The notes: generated by a model not told the origin, from the letters alone. Counted from the stretch's first letter, positions 22,304 through 36,189 are shown. The stretch: DNA of 64,000 nucleotides from Cyanoderma ruficeps (GCA_008694505.1 VZDJ01000346.1:8853244-8917243), one strand, 5' to 3'. Translations and numbers: made by a program.

Positions 22304-25300
22304 CAAGGGAGGACAGTATTTTCTCTTATATGGTTGTGTGAAGTGGAGCATTTTGGATGGGTTTGCATTGCTGTTTCCTAGTGAGATTCTCTACTGGGCT
22401 GCTGCAAGAGTATGATGGAGGGATGTTTGCAGTAAGAATGCACCAACCTTTCTAGCCTTTACTGTAGCTTGGCTCTATTTGGATTTAGCTCTCACAGTTT
22501 TTCACTCCTTCTCAAATGAGAGCTGCCCAGCTAGCTCCAGTAAAAGGTTTCTCTGTTTTGAGATGTGAATTAAGTTAGTCCAGAACACTTGTTCTTAAGA
22601 GCAAAGAAATTGTTAATTAAGAAGCATAGTTGTAGAAAAGTAGCATGAGGTAATGCTAAGGGAACAAGATGTTTTTCATTCATTTTCTGTGAGGTCCCCC
22701 CATAGTGAAACACTTGCAAATGAATGCTGCTAAATTGGAGCCAGTACAGCTCAGACTCAGTTACAGGAGCATTTTCGACCTGACTTTGAGGAAATAAAGC
22801 AACATCTGAGTTCCTGCCATGCTTACCAACGTGAGGCAAGCAAAGTTCTTCCACTTCTGTGTAGTAGAGGTACCTCTGCATGTTCTTTTTCCTTAATTCT
22901 GTGCTAGGAGTGGTTGTTGGCTCATACACAGTAGCCAGCATGGAGGGCTGCTGTTTGTGTGTTCCTGAGCCTTGCACCCAGTCTCTGTGGATAGTTGGTT
23001 GGGATGCACACCTAACAGGGCTGTGACTCTCACCATCACTGGAACATTAGAAACCTTTCTAGGATTGCTGCTTCAGAGAAATAGAAACAGTGTAGTAAAT
23101 AATAGTAATTAAAAAAAAAAACTAACTAGTAAAAAAGAGAAAACTAACGCAGCTTGCAGTCCTACTTATTTCCATTTTTTCAGAGAATTTTGTTTTCTTA
23201 AGAGACAAAGCCCTCTTCTTACCCTTCATTTCCTAAACTGGAATTCCACAATAAGAATTTGGAAGGGCAAGGATCAATATCTTACTTAGGGTTGGGAAAA
23301 GTGGGATTATATACTTACCAGACAGCTGGTATAATTTTCCTAAACGTTTTCATGTTTAGTTATACATGTATGTAAGTATAAGGAGGGAATAAAAGATCTA
23401 TTCTCATTGTGTCTAGGATTAAGGTAATCTGAATATTGTTGAGATTTGGAAGGAAAGCTTAGAAAAATGATGGTGTAGTCCAGGGCTATGTGTGATGTAG
23501 CCCTGCTAATGTATTGTAGGGCTGCAACTTAAGAGAAAATATAAATCTTTTTCGCTCTAGATGTTCTTGTTTCCCAGAGGATTACTAGTGGAACAAGAGG
23601 ACAATTTATTTAATTCCTTTATTCATAAGTCAGTCCATTTGGAAAATCTCCAGTTGGTTCTTTGTACCCCAGGAAGAATGCTAGCCCAAACACTTGTTTT
23701 TTGACAAATTCTACCTATTTGCTGTCAGTACCAGGGCAATGTGATTGACTTTTTTTTAGGGAAATGCAGACAAACTCTTCTTAATATATGTGGGATAGAA
23801 AATATAGTGTGTATGTGTATAAATATCTTTATATATGTGTGTATATGCATATATATANATGCATATATATATATATATATATTAGTATGTAGGTGTAGTG
23901 CATTTTCCATGCTACTTTCAAGTAATTTTTCTACATAAGATAGGATAATAAGAAAATATCTTAAAACCTTATAGCTTTTTCTTTCATCTTTTAAGGCACT
24001 CCACCTGGCCTTCTGCTGTCATGACTATTTGACATGTGCAGCACTTTTCAATGAATTTTGTGTGTCAAATTACCTTTTACATAATAGATCTTTTAATTTG
24101 TATTAATCAATATCAATGCTATCATTACAACTTTAGAGAAAGTCAGTATTTTTGGCATTATATGGCTTCTTTACTAAATTCTTCCTGTGCTTTTATGGAT
24201 TAAATTATCTTCCAAAAAATTGACGGTACCTAATAAATTACATGTTATCCCACTAGAAATTCTAAACAAAAGCTATTGTATGGCAACTTGAAATACGTCC
24301 AAGGCAGCTAGCATTGCTGCTTTTAGTAGTTTTAGAATTGTATTACACCTACTTAGAACAGCAGAATGTGCCTTGCATGTTAGTGCGCCAATGCAAATAA
24401 TATTCTGACTTTCTACTATGTTTCTTCTGTGAAGTGCAGTTTAATATTTAGTTGCTGATAGTGTCCATTATTATTGTTATGCTTTGGATCAAGGAAAAGA
24501 TAAAATAGTCTGAATTACAAAGCACCCAATAGCTTGAATTTTCTGCCCAAGGAATAACAAAAAGTAGCAGACTGAAGTTCAAATTTATATGGTGAATAAG
24601 TTTGAGTAGTTTTCTGTGCCATTAGTGGAACAAATTAAACTTTTGCTGCTTGAGTGCATATACCTAAACAGTGTAGTGTGGGAGGATTATCAGCCAGTTA
24701 GTCTTATTGGTTTATTGGCAGTGGAGCAGATTTGAACGAAATTTTCCCATGGCAGGGGTACTGTATCAGTGATCCCAGAAGCTCTCCTAAGAAATTTATG
24801 AAGTGGTATGAAAGTAAATTACTGAAGAGCCATCAAAGCAAGTATGTTATTAATTGACAATTTATTGACTTCATCCTTACTGCCAGTTAAAAAAAAAAAA
24901 AGGATTAGGATTCCCAGTACACTTTGAAAGCTGCGTGAGGTCTTTTGTACGACATTTCAGTTAACCTGTAATTAATTAACTTAATTAAACAAATATTAGT
25001 AAAAGAGTAAAAGCACACTTATTCTAATGGATCTATAAAAATAGTCATAAGATCAATGTAAATAAGTAATGGAAAGTGTGAATCTGGGTCTGGTTAGGGC
25101 AGAGTGTAACATCAATTATCTTTGATCTTCTGAGAAACTTAGTCCTTGCTCAAGGAAATCTCTCATAAACATCACTGAATAATTGCTAAAGTACTGCTGG
25201 TCTTTACCCTTCAGCCTGTGGTCAAAAATATATTGCAATTTATTATACTGGAGCCTTTTTCATGCCTAGCTGCAGTACACTTAATTCAAACAGATTGCAA

Positions 25301-28300
25301 CTTGGTTTTGTTGCTTATTATTTTACCTCTTTTAAAAGAGTAGGAGAGTGATTACAAGAGAAAGAAGGGATCTTCTGTTTATTCCAATTTCTTCTATGAA
25401 CTTGCTGCTTCTGGGTAATTATTTAACTTCTCTGTGTATCATTTAATCTGCAAGAATATACGTTAACATCCATTTGAAATACTGTGGGAAATGCCATGAG
25501 AATATTTTCAGACTTTTAGTTGGAAGGTATCATGTGAAGACTGGAATTTTGTAGTGATAGTAGTTAGGTATTAGTGAGCATGCTGTAGGTCTTGTAAACA
25601 TTGAATTAATACTACTTAATTAATTCCTACCAATATTATGTGGAAGTGGAAGTCTCCATAAACTTAAAAAAAAAATAAACCTAAAGCTGTTCTTTCCAAA
25701 TCATTCATGCACAATTTACATTTATAGCTTTTTTAATTTCACTCTTAATTAAGACATGTAGATTTAATGACAGGAATATTTTTCCTATTACTAATAATCC
25801 CTAAAACCTACTGCATGTAAAACACATGAATTCACTCCTTTTCTGCCTCTTTCTGACACCTGTGAACTTTTTCTATTGCTTTCAAAGGCTGATAAATTGT
25901 TTGCCAGGTAGGAGGGAGAATGCTTGACTTTGACTCACAGTTTAATTTCTTGAGAAAATACCATTCTGTGCAGTGTGTCCACAATAGAAGCTATTACAGA
26001 ATATTTTTCTTTGCTATCAGGTTTTTTGGCCAATTTACCCATGAAAGCAATCTCCTGGAAATCTGCTTAATCAGTAATACTGTTTTGAAAACAAACATTT
26101 TGTAAAGATCTGTCCTTTTTCATTAACAGCTGCAAACATTATAAATAAATCTAAGTCATTTTTTTTTCACTCACTCACGATATGCTTCCCTTCTTTGATA
26201 TTGTCAGTTTTACCTACTTTGTTCATGGTACTTCAACTTTGATCTGGGCTAATTGCCATTAAATTCACACCGCTCACTGACTTGGCAAGCCAGAGCAAGT
26301 TAATGCTATTCATCATCAGGAGACCAGTTACTTTCTTCTGTCCCCTCTAGGCATGTGCTTGTTTGTTTAACTGCAAAATGATTTGAGCAGTTTTACATGT
26401 GCTGCTCATACATTTTCCATATGAAAGTCAATAGCACAGCAGAATTCTACAACTGAAGGTTTTTAAATATGTTTATTGCTTAAGACATAGGTATATTTAA
26501 AGTTGAGGTTTTTTCCTTGCTGCTTCAAATCCTGTTTCTGTCCTGCAGCGAGATTTCACAGGAGGTATTTGGAGCTTGTACTTGGGTCAAGGAAGGATTT
26601 TTGTCTGGTGCTTCTTTACTTTCCAGAATACAGATTACTTTTGCTTGTTAAAACTATTTAAATACATTTAAATGAAACAAATACAGGATCTTTTTCTAGG
26701 GCTGTTTTTCACCTCTTCAGGTGTCACACACTGTCTGATCTTGAGAGAGGAAAAGACAGAATCTCCCAAGTCATTGTCTGTCTTGCACGTGCTCGTTGTC
26801 TTTGCTTGGACTGATGTGGTAGCTTCTGGGTACTACATAATTTACCAGTGTTAATGCAGATAGGAAGGAATTACTTTTTTAGATAAGCATATTTATTAAT
26901 TTTAAGCATTTAAATATAAAAATTATATTTTAAATATTAAGTAGTCCTGATGAAGCAAGTATATTGTATAAATTTCATATCTGTGAACTTGGATTTTTTC
27001 TCCAAAAGGCAGAGAATTGCGTTCAGTGGAACATGGGACAGTTATTTTTAAGGTCATAGTCCAGTACTACCCTCAAGAATCATCTATTAGACCAATAATA
27101 GTTCCTCTTCCCAGAGAATGTAATGAATTGAGGCAAGGTGTAACATCTAACACATTTATAATAAGAATAAATAAAAAGCACAAAGTAGGTTTTTATAATA
27201 TGTGGTGTTAAATTGACTCAGTTTGACACTGATGAAAAACTTGTTCAGCAGCATTATTGCTAAATCCTCCTGAAGGCAGCTTGGGAGATAATAGTAGTCA
27301 TTCAAGCCTTTGTTGGTGTGCTTCTTGAATTTTTCATAACTTTTTGACCTTCAATAACAGTAAGTTTTCTGCACCATGTTAAAAACCATTTTGATATAAT
27401 CACCTCTGTTCAAAAAAAAAAAAGAGGGGAAAGTACATCCAAAAATTCACAATGCATTTTTGATTGTAGAAGAAAATGTAGCAATGCTGCTTACTCCCAT
27501 TCGAACGGAAATTTCTGATTTGGTCAAAATTATTTGAGGATCTTTTTTTTTTTTTAATGAGCATCTGTTCTTTGAGTTTTAATTTTGTTTTGGTTACTTA
27601 TTGTTCATTATTTCTAATTTACTGGTACTCTCTAGTGTTTTTCAGTGTCTGCCTTAAGTCTGCAAAATTAATATTACTGGAATATTCCTTGAATTTTGAG
27701 CTGCTTAGACTGTGGTGAATGCTTACATCATTGTGTGAAACAATTGAAATGTCTACTGAAAAGTTTTGTGAATTTTGATAATAAAGGTAATTGAATTAGC
27801 TTTGTTTCTTCATGTCAGATATAAATGATGAATAACATGGAAAGGGAGAAAAAGTAACCACTGGTGTGATAGGAAAAATGAAGGATAAAACTGAATTTGC
27901 AGTAGGGCCAGGCAAAAGCAATTGGACAATAATTCTCAGTTGGGAAGTACTGAAAACAAACAGTGTTATTTGGAACTGCATCCTGCTGCAGTGCTGCCAT
28001 TCTCTGTTTGTGGGATAAATGTGAGAGTTTGGTACTGGTCCACTTTTATTTTCTGGATACCAACAGTGTTAAGAATCAGTTTTAACAGAAATGCTTCATG
28101 GTGCCATTGTCATTCAAACAAGTTCACACTGGAACAGAAAGCCTGTCAGGGGCTGGGTGACAATCAGACCAGAGCTCAGCCAGGTGCCAAAAGCAACAGA
28201 GCCAAATGTGGAAGGATTGACCTCACCTGCACTGACTCATTCTCTTCCTTCTTACATCCCACATTTAGAAGAAACAAATGATGCTCACAACAGTTCTGTC

Positions 28301-28603
28301 AGGTGGATATGTTGGAAATTGTGGAGTGAGAGCATGAATAGTAGCCTTAATGTTTAAAGACTTCAAACTACTGTGCAGATGTTGTGTTCAGGATTGTTTT
28401 GGGTCCTTAGGGTCCTTCATCTCATTTTGGAATGATGTAGTGTAAAAGCTTGTTGTTTGTTTGGTTTGGTTTTGTGATACAGTTTTCCCACAAGACTCGT
28501 ATTAATGTTCAGGAAGCAGGATTTAAATAAGAGACTGTTTCTTGTTTTAGTGAAGTTTGGATTCTTTCTCCAGAAGAATAAAATGTGATGTGAGACAGTT
28601 AAA
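22304..28603 (+). other. VPS13B: VPS13B intron, segment between the long CR1 and the MITE
   Basis: This is AT-rich sequence with no recognised gene. It holds a TA-rich microsatellite with one N at 23813-23882 and A or T runs at 24889-24901, 27412-27423 and 27543-27556. A slightly GC-richer stretch at about 28100-28260 shows two overlapping frames of 88-119 codons in the same sense, which I do not recognise and take as chance. Confidence 0.8.
23813..23882. repeat. (TA)n/(TG)n-rich microsatellite with one N
   Basis: Alternating purine-pyrimidine sequence mixes TA, TG and GCATAT units. It contains an N at 23858 and ends in about ten pure AT units. The centre is nearly self-complementary, so cruciform extrusion or replication slippage is likely, and the N probably marks a base that could not be called there. 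Confidence 0.93.
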
Positions 28604-28816
28604 TACAGTAAAATCTGAAATAAGCTGTCCAAGCTGAACTCACTGGACCACCCAGGTCTTGGACCACCCAAGGGACCGACAGCAAGCGATTGCCTGAAAG
28701 AGGTGGCCTTTTACTGGAGGTCGAACAAGTTGTGTTGCAGACCTTGGATATATTTGATAGTGATTTCTTAATGCAGTTGGCTGCCTACTGGAGATGGTCC
28801 TTAAGTTCCCACTGTA
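28604..28816. mobile_element. Probable pogo/Tigger-like MITE (Tc1/mariner superfamily), non-autonomous
   Basis: A 209-bp unit begins CAGTAAAATCTG (28606) and ends GTTCCCACTG (28814). It is flanked on both sides by TA, the target-site duplication of the Tc1/mariner superfamily. The ends begin with the same CAGT on opposite strands and are imperfectly complementary beyond that. The inside has the repeated GGACCACCCA phrase (28642-28651 and 28658-28667) and a GGTGGCC...GGAGGTCGAA stretch, a style I associate with old pogo/Tigger-type elements. There is no transposase. The call rests on termini, TA flanks and internal style; family membership is an inference. It is likely ancient, because the inverted repeats are poorly preserved. 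Confidence 0.5.
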
Positions 28817-30095
28817 TCAGTAATGTCCCTATAAAAGTGGCATTTCTTACTTCTGACCTTAACAATTTTTTTTTTGTCTTTTTGGGACAAAAGTAAAATT
28901 AGCAGCTTAGCAATGTGTTGCTACAAAGTAGAGATTTTGAGTTACTATAGAGTTGTGTAGTGTCACATATAAATAAGATTTTTAAATGGGGGAATATTTG
29001 GTGTTACTGGTGGGGTTTGCTATGAGAATTAAATTGGAAGCACTCATGTAAGCAATTCTTACTTGAACCACTTTTACTATGCTTCTGTTCATGAGAAATG
29101 GTGCACTATGGAACCAGCTAATTCAGCATTAGAATTGCTGTGTTCCTAAGCTTAAATGGCCTTTGGAAAAGGTAGAGAATCTTAGTTGGAAGTTATTCCA
29201 AGTGGCAGGTTTTGTCCTTAAATCCACAGTAAAATTATTTATATGAGTGTGTAAATATTTTCTGTTAATAAAAATAGGCATTGAATTGAATTTTCCTGTG
29301 GCAGTCATAATTTCAAGATGGTTTCTCATTCTGTTCTTTTTTAAATTTGTTAGATAAAGTGTAAGTCATCTAATTTAACCACCCAAATCCACATTTTTAT
29401 GTACATGCTTTTGCAGTAATAGTTTTATTCTAGTGATGGTAACTTAAAGATAGAAAGGATACAAGCAGGGTTTGCTGAGATGTAATTAACTGTTATATGA
29501 GTTAAAAATCCCTTCATCGTGTATCAATAAAATCCTGTATTCCTATAATCTTGTTTTAGTAGATAGTGAAAATATTTAAAAGTAAACAGCTGTATCTTGT
29601 GCAAACCTTCTCTTAGGGATATGGCCTTATTTCTTTAGCATTCTCTTCCATTGTAAATTTTATTTAACATCTAATTTTATGATTGTTTTTCATCCTTTCT
29701 TAAAACCAAAATAAAGGTAGCATCTAATTTTTTCACTTTTTGCAAGCTGGGTGATGCACTGGCTAATTAATTTAACTCCTATTAGAGGAGTGAAATTTTT
29801 TAAATAGCCATAAATCCATGTATTTTTATCATATTTTTTCACTCTAAAATGAATGCAAACGTTGTTACGGCCCTGTTGAAGACACAAAGCCTCCTGTACC
29901 TTTTCAAGAGAGGAAGAAACTTTTGAATAAAGAGGACTTCAATTAAAGTCCTGTTGGCAGGGCTAAGTGTTGTACTTGCGTGTTATTGTGGGTGTATATA
30001 TGTGTTTACACTAATTTTAATCTGTGCATTAATAATAGTTTAATTATCAAATTAGTATTATTTATACATAAGTTTCTCAACTACTACATTGTAGT
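28817..30095 (+). other. VPS13B: VPS13B intron, segment between the MITE and a CR1 tail
   Basis: This is AT-rich intronic DNA. I see no repeat family, exon or RNA gene in it. Confidence 0.8.
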
Positions 30096-30200
30096 GTCAT
30101 AGAATGGTTTGGGTTGGAGGGACATTAAAGATCATCAGGTTCCACCTTCCACTAAACCAGTTTGCTCAAAGCCCCATCCAGTCTGCCCCTTCTTGTATGT
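30096..30200 (-). mobile_element. CR1 LINE 3' tail, antisense
   Basis: The + strand reads tcatagaatggtttgggttg, then gggacattaaagatcatcag and ccaccttcc. This is the complement of the CR1 3' end (CCAACCCAAACCATTCTATGA in the consensus sense). About 100 bp survive, so this is a severely 5'-truncated insertion. The inner boundary near 30200 is approximate. Confidence 0.88.
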
Positions 30201-33200
30201 GCTGTATGAGAATATGGATTGACTTGAGCCATCCGCATAATGAAATGAATTACAGGTGCCAATGTAATAATAATTTTAAGTTAAAACAGTTGACAAAACA
30301 TCAGTTCACATGTCCTACAAGCCATAAAGCCTTTTCCTTTTACCACCTAACAGCCAACTGAGTAAAAAAAATAAGTTCTGAGATAAAATAGTATATTAAT
30401 TGTTTTAAATTTCATTTAATAAGCAGTATGATGAAATAACAATGAAGAAAGTAGCAGTATTATTTATAGGCATAGAGATAAGTCCTTTATTCTTATAACC
30501 AGCCTTTCTAATTTTCCTTCAGTTCACTAATGCTAATAAGTCATTGCAAATCCATGTAAACAGACTCCCGATGAACAGTTTTACTGAGGGGAATATTCTC
30601 GGCAGGGCTTTGTTAACCTGATGTTCTGTGGTTTCGCCTCGTAAAACTAGCAAAGGGCTCTCTGCATGGAATGTTAATGGGGTGAAGTAATGAATGCAGG
30701 ATGGGATGTAAGATTCAAACATGCATAAAGTTGGGGGTTTGGAGGAGATCCTTGCAGACAGTAGCGAAGATAAAAGCATTGGAATTTTTTTGTTTGTTTG
30801 TTTTAAGCCAACAGTTGGATCTCTGCTGGAAATCTGACTTTGAAGTAAGAACGTAAGAAAGGAATTAGAAGTTAAGCTACATAAATTTCTTCCAATTCGG
30901 TCTTGGTGAAAGAAACAAAGTTGAGGGTCATCCCTGTGGTTTTAACACAGTTTTAAAAATTATTCCTATTTCAGAACATACTTATAAATTATGTACTTTG
31001 TAGTTCTGCATCAAGAAATTTTCTCTTAAAAGGAAGGTTTCTTGTGCCATACTTTTGCTTTCTTTTCAAAAGTATACATTGAGAAACATGCAACTGAGCT
31101 AATTTCAATTGCTGGAATTTGTAATCGCTTTTGTGGGGAAAATGTATTCAATACTTTGTAGTTCCTGAGAAATTAAGCAGTTGAAATTTTTATGCAAGTG
31201 CAATGCTAATTAGTTACGTTGTTCAGGCATGACCTGGTCTTGAATTTGTTGTCCAGGGAATGGATACATCTATGGATGGTCTGTTTCTTGCTCTCTTTGA
31301 GTGATGTTTGTTGGTTGAGGGCCCAGATCAGGTCTGGTGAGGCAGGTGTATTTATTTTTGTTACAGTAAAGCCCACCCATAACTGTCAATCTGAGGATGT
31401 TGATCAGGTCACCTCTCCTTAATGACTTGGTCACTTCATCCTCTCACTACTCAATGTGCCAGTTCTTCTGCATCAGAATGGCTAACCTGAAGGGCTTTAA
31501 CCATTCCCTGTAAATTTATTAGAAACATAACAGCAAGAAGAGATGCGTAACTGTGATTTGAAACAGATCATCCCTTTTTTTTTAGGGAGGGTGTGTGTAT
31601 TTTTTTTCCACGAGACAGTTTTTGTATTTCTTGTTGAAATACAAACAGGCCAGCTGCATAAGATTTCACAATATGGAATAGCAAGTAGTGATGCTGCAGA
31701 GAATGGATGCAGCTTGTTTTGGGAAAAACTACCGCTCCAGATTTGAGGGAATAGAAATGTGTGCTAAACAGTGACAGTGGAGGGTATGATAAACTAAGCA
31801 CTGTGAAAACTGCTTACTAGGTAATTTTGAAAGTAGATAGTCTTAGCTGTTTGATAGCAGACAAGTCCTGGCTAAACTCAAATTTCCCTATTTGCTGGCA
31901 TTTGCTTTCACTCATTTGCATCTAAGCTAAATGAAAGAATGGGGGTGGATCAAGCCAGTTTATTGCTCTCAATTTTTACCAAGTTCTGAGAAAACAATTT
32001 TGTAGCACTGGAAAAAATACACGTCTTGGGTTTTTCTGGGGGTAGGGGCTAAAAAAGAAGAAAGGTTGAAAGAGAAACAGTATAGTTCTTGTAGTACTAG
32101 CATTGCTGGCTGATACCAGTTATAGATAAATTATGGAATGTGTGTATGGAATACAGTAAGAATGCTCATGAGAAAAAGTAGAATGTGAAATGCTTACTTC
32201 TATCAGTCAAATGTTTTTAGAATGAACATTAGCACATAAATATCACCTTGTAATGATTCATATGGGCTTGTGTAATTTACCTGTTTTGAATAATGGAGTG
32301 TCTTGGCTTATTCTTAAAAAGGTAATTAAGAGATAGCTTTATGAACTATGTATATTCATAAAGGAACTGGATTTTGAAGCTTTTCAGAATCAAACAAGAT
32401 TGAACAGTAATTATACAACAATTCAAACTCAAGAGATGTGTATTGTTATTATCAGAACAATTTATAAAGGGTGATGAATGTATTCTTCAATATTGGTAAT
32501 GATAAAACCAGATGGGGGCTTTTTCAGAAGTTATGTTCAAGTACAGCCATGTTTGAAGTCTAATTCAGGGAAGTTCTGCCACCTGCTTTTCAGTAGAATT
32601 AATTAATTAAGTGGATGGATCTTGACTCATTGATGTCTCTCACTTAGTACATGGTACTAAAAGATTTCTGTGGTAGAAATCCTATCTGGTAAGTTAGCAA
32701 ATATTGAGCCATTATTACTGGTCCTCAGTTTTTTGCTGACTTCTTGATCTGTAGAATACTGTAGTACTCACTGTGAAGAAAAAACTTTAAAAGAGTAATA
32801 TGCAACTTAATGCCGATGATTGTCTTGGACATTGTTTGACATATTAAATACAAGCAAGATACGTAGCGAAGACTGAAATTGCAACTGGCCCTGCTCTTGT
32901 AGGCATTCAGTTGTGCTCTCAGTAGGATGCACAATTCTTGTTTCGGGTGATCCAGGTTACTTCAAAAGGGTGGGACTTTTTTCTCCTGTTTGATAGCAAA
33001 AGTTAGAAGAGGTTTTTTGAATAGAGGCTTGAAACATTTGAATTTTAATCATCTATCAAGTATGTTGTGTATTGGTTCATGGAACAGTGATTGCATTGCA
33101 GTGATGTCGCCCAGCTGCATGTGTCTCCTTTGATAAGTGCTTTTGTCAGTGCCTAGTGGAAATACAGAATTTGGATGAGAGGTTGGCTGAAATCTAGACA

Positions 33201-33399
33201 AGATGAATTGGTGGCAGTGGTTTGAGAGAGACAGCTTGGAGGAACCCTCTGAGGTTGTGTTATTCTTTGATGGAATGCAACCAATATTGCTTCTTGGAGC
33301 ACAGAAAGTTTATTGACTAGGTGCTCATTAGGCCAAAGTAATTTAGTTTTTGTTATTTCCTCCACCAAAAAAAGGGAAAGCCAGTTTAATGAGACAACT

Positions 33400-33430
33400 G
33401 ACAATTATGACAATTATGCTGACAATTATG
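33400..33430. repeat. Triplicated GACAATTATG-type short direct repeat
   Basis: The phrase gacaattatg occurs three times within about 31 bp, with two extra bases (ct) before the last copy. It looks like simple slippage. Confidence 0.85.
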
Positions 33431-35233
33431 TAACAGCATTATAGTTTAGGAAATTAAAAGTGTGTAGTGGCAACTCCAAGTATTGTACAGCCAGGTCTTA
33501 AAATCACAAGCTAAAAATCACAGTATTCTTTTTGTTATTCAGTTTTTCTTTAGTTAAAATGAAAGTTTCATACTTGTGTATTTTAAATATAAACAAAATC
33601 TCAGTCATTGAAATGTGGAATGAGTCTTTAATCAAGTTCACTTTTACTTTGTGATTATAAAGTGTGGGACATTGAACCTCTTTTTCGCTTCCAGTATAGT
33701 GGTGCATCAAGTGTCTGTTGAAGGTCTTAGTTTACAAGATTGCGTAATTAGAATATTACTAATGATAATTTATCTGTATAATTGTCTTTTAATGTAAATT
33801 TAAGTAAAATTTTAGTTGCTCTTAAATGACAATTAAGAATGGAGTAAGCAGGTATGTGTCATGCATTTTGCTATCTCTTTTGAAGAATTATCCCATGTGC
33901 TGCTTGAAGGAAAGCAAGGAATAGTGATTACAGGTGAAACTTTCGAGAGGTTGTGCTTCACATTTTTTTAGAAAGGTTTATTTATTGTTTGAATTATGCC
34001 AAAACATAAGAAAAATATAAATTGCATAACATAAGTCTTGTATCAGAGGGTCAATGATATTTCAGTTTTTCAAAACAGAATCATAGAATGTAAGTTGCTG
34101 TTTGAATAAGACACAAGCAGACAGTGTTTACTTTATGAATTTACTTCTACCTTACTGGAATGAAAGAAGCTGCTTTTGACTGGTAAAACATATAAACCTT
34201 CAGCTAATATGACTTTTTAATGTCTGTCTGGGATTGAAAGTTGTGTAGTCTGGTTTAAAACTGCATGATAAAGCTTACTGTGAGAATGGAAGCCTGGAAG
34301 CAGAAGTCAGCCAAAAGTTGATTAGTGGCCAGTAGTCACATTTAATTAATTTGTAAGTGTGGTATTTACTAATAAATCTACTTTGGTAAATCTTCAGTGA
34401 TTTGAGGTAAAAGTTTCACTCTCATGAAATTTAATAGGTGATTTGCATCATTTGTGAAAAGGGCATAGGTTGCATCACTTGTGAGAAGTGCAGCTTGTAA
34501 GTCTGTTCCATTTGAAAAAAAAACCAAACAACAAAAAACCGTATAACTTGATTCTTGAGCAATGTCTCCACTCTGTCAAGTTTAGGGTTCCTGATTCACA
34601 GTCTCCATTGACATTAGCACGTGTTTGACCATCAACAAAGTCGTGGGAAGTTTTTAAAAGTCTTGAAGCTCACTCTCCTGAGCACTAGGACTTGGAGAAG
34701 ACCCGGAGAGCCCCTGCATATGCACTCCAAGACTCAAGAATTAATTATTTTCCTAGAAACTAAAGATCAGTTCTTCAGCTGTTCATAGCAAGAGCCTTTC
34801 TTTAATATTTTTAAACTTTTCAATGTGGTAATTTATGCCAATGCTAGTAAAACTTATATTTGTTTGTTGAAAAGATCATGAACCCAGTAGGATTTGGGGT
34901 TAGAACAGAGCATAAGAAGTCTAATGATAGTAGGGGTTGCATGGTTAGCCCAACAAAAGCCATATTTTTCTGCATGTGATGCCAGAAACCTCATAAAAGG
35001 AATGTTTTCAGTATTTTACCATTTTTCTACTGTGTTGTCCTCTCCTGCTCCTTCAAACCCAGTGACCATGATATTTTTACCTGATGGTATCACATATACC
35101 TTCTAAAAAGAAAATAAATGTGTTAGAAAGTCTTAGAAAGAATTTGGGCTAGCAGGAAACTTGCAGAAAGTGTCAAATTATATTACCTCTGAAATGTTGG
35201 AAGCAAACACTGAAAATTAATTATCTGAATCTT

Positions 35234-35264
35234 CTTTATTCTAACTTGGGGAGTTAGAATAAAG
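35234..35264. repeat. Perfect 13-bp inverted repeat with 5-nt loop
   Basis: CTTTATTCTAACT (35234-35246) and AGTTAGAATAAAG (35252-35264) are exact complements around the loop TGGGG. The stem is too short for a microRNA precursor. No U-run follows to suggest a transcript end. Confidence 0.9.
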
Positions 35265-36189
35265 TTGTGACAAATATTTCATGTTGTGACTGACATTTGA
35301 TGAACTTAACGTATTTAGATTATTTATACACACCTGCTCCAATGTTTTGTTTAAAAGAGCATGAGTGGAAGGCATTTGTTGTTTAATCACATGAACTATG
35401 ACTGTGATATCATAAGAACAAAATTATCATTCTTCCATAAATATTTAGTCTTAAAATGTGGATTAAAAAAATTGCTCAGCTGCTTTTCTTTATCCTTTTA
35501 GTGAAGCAGGGATTCCATGAAATGTCTTTCAAAATTTTCATTTAGTTTTGCTTGTTTTGCTTTTAGGTAACTGCAAAGGAAAAGATGCAGTAAACTAGAA
35601 CTGAAAAAATTCTTTTTTAGATTGTTAGAATTCAGGGACTCTTCTCACATACTTCGTGTTTGACAGGGAATTTAATTTAAAGCTTAGACCTAATGCACTG
35701 ATTTGTAGGTTCATTTTCCCATTTATTTATTGGAAAAATCCTGAATGTTTCTTAAGATAGAGAGAACTTCTCTACCACAGTCCCATAATTCAAGTATTAA
35801 CTAAGTAGAAATACTTGGGTTCTGTGGAGCTGTTATCACTCTTAATACCATGTGGCTGCTGCTGAAAAGGTCAGTTAGCTGCTGGTTGGTTTGCTCTTTC
35901 TGGCTTCTTCATTTGATGACCCAAATCAGACTAATTCTACTTCCATAAAGTGTCAAAGACTTAGATCTGTCTTCACCTGATAAAGAACAGGCTCTAGGGC
36001 TTTAGAACTGTCACTACAGTCTCATTGGCTATCTGCTTAATTTATAGATTTGTCTGTGGCACAGCTCCTTGACAACTATGTCCTTTGTTAACACCTTTCT
36101 TATCAAGCTTTGCTTTCTCTGCTGCTTATTTATTTGTTTCTTCTTCTGTGAGTTCTGGCAAGGAGAAAGTACTTGGCTTTTTGTTGCAG

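Noticed and set aside
23725..23938. Open frames of 61-65 codons on both strands
   Set aside because: They are translations of the TA/TG microsatellite, repeating Tyr-Ile, His-Ile or Cys-Ile.
28690..28896. 68-codon open frame in the middle of the intron
   Set aside because: It lies largely within the candidate MITE and its flank, and has no recognised protein sequence.
31219..31510. Possible old antisense CR1 fragment (tcaggtcacctctcc phrase)
   Set aside because: Apart from that phrase, the order and wording do not follow the CR1 consensus I know, and the terminal octamer is missing.
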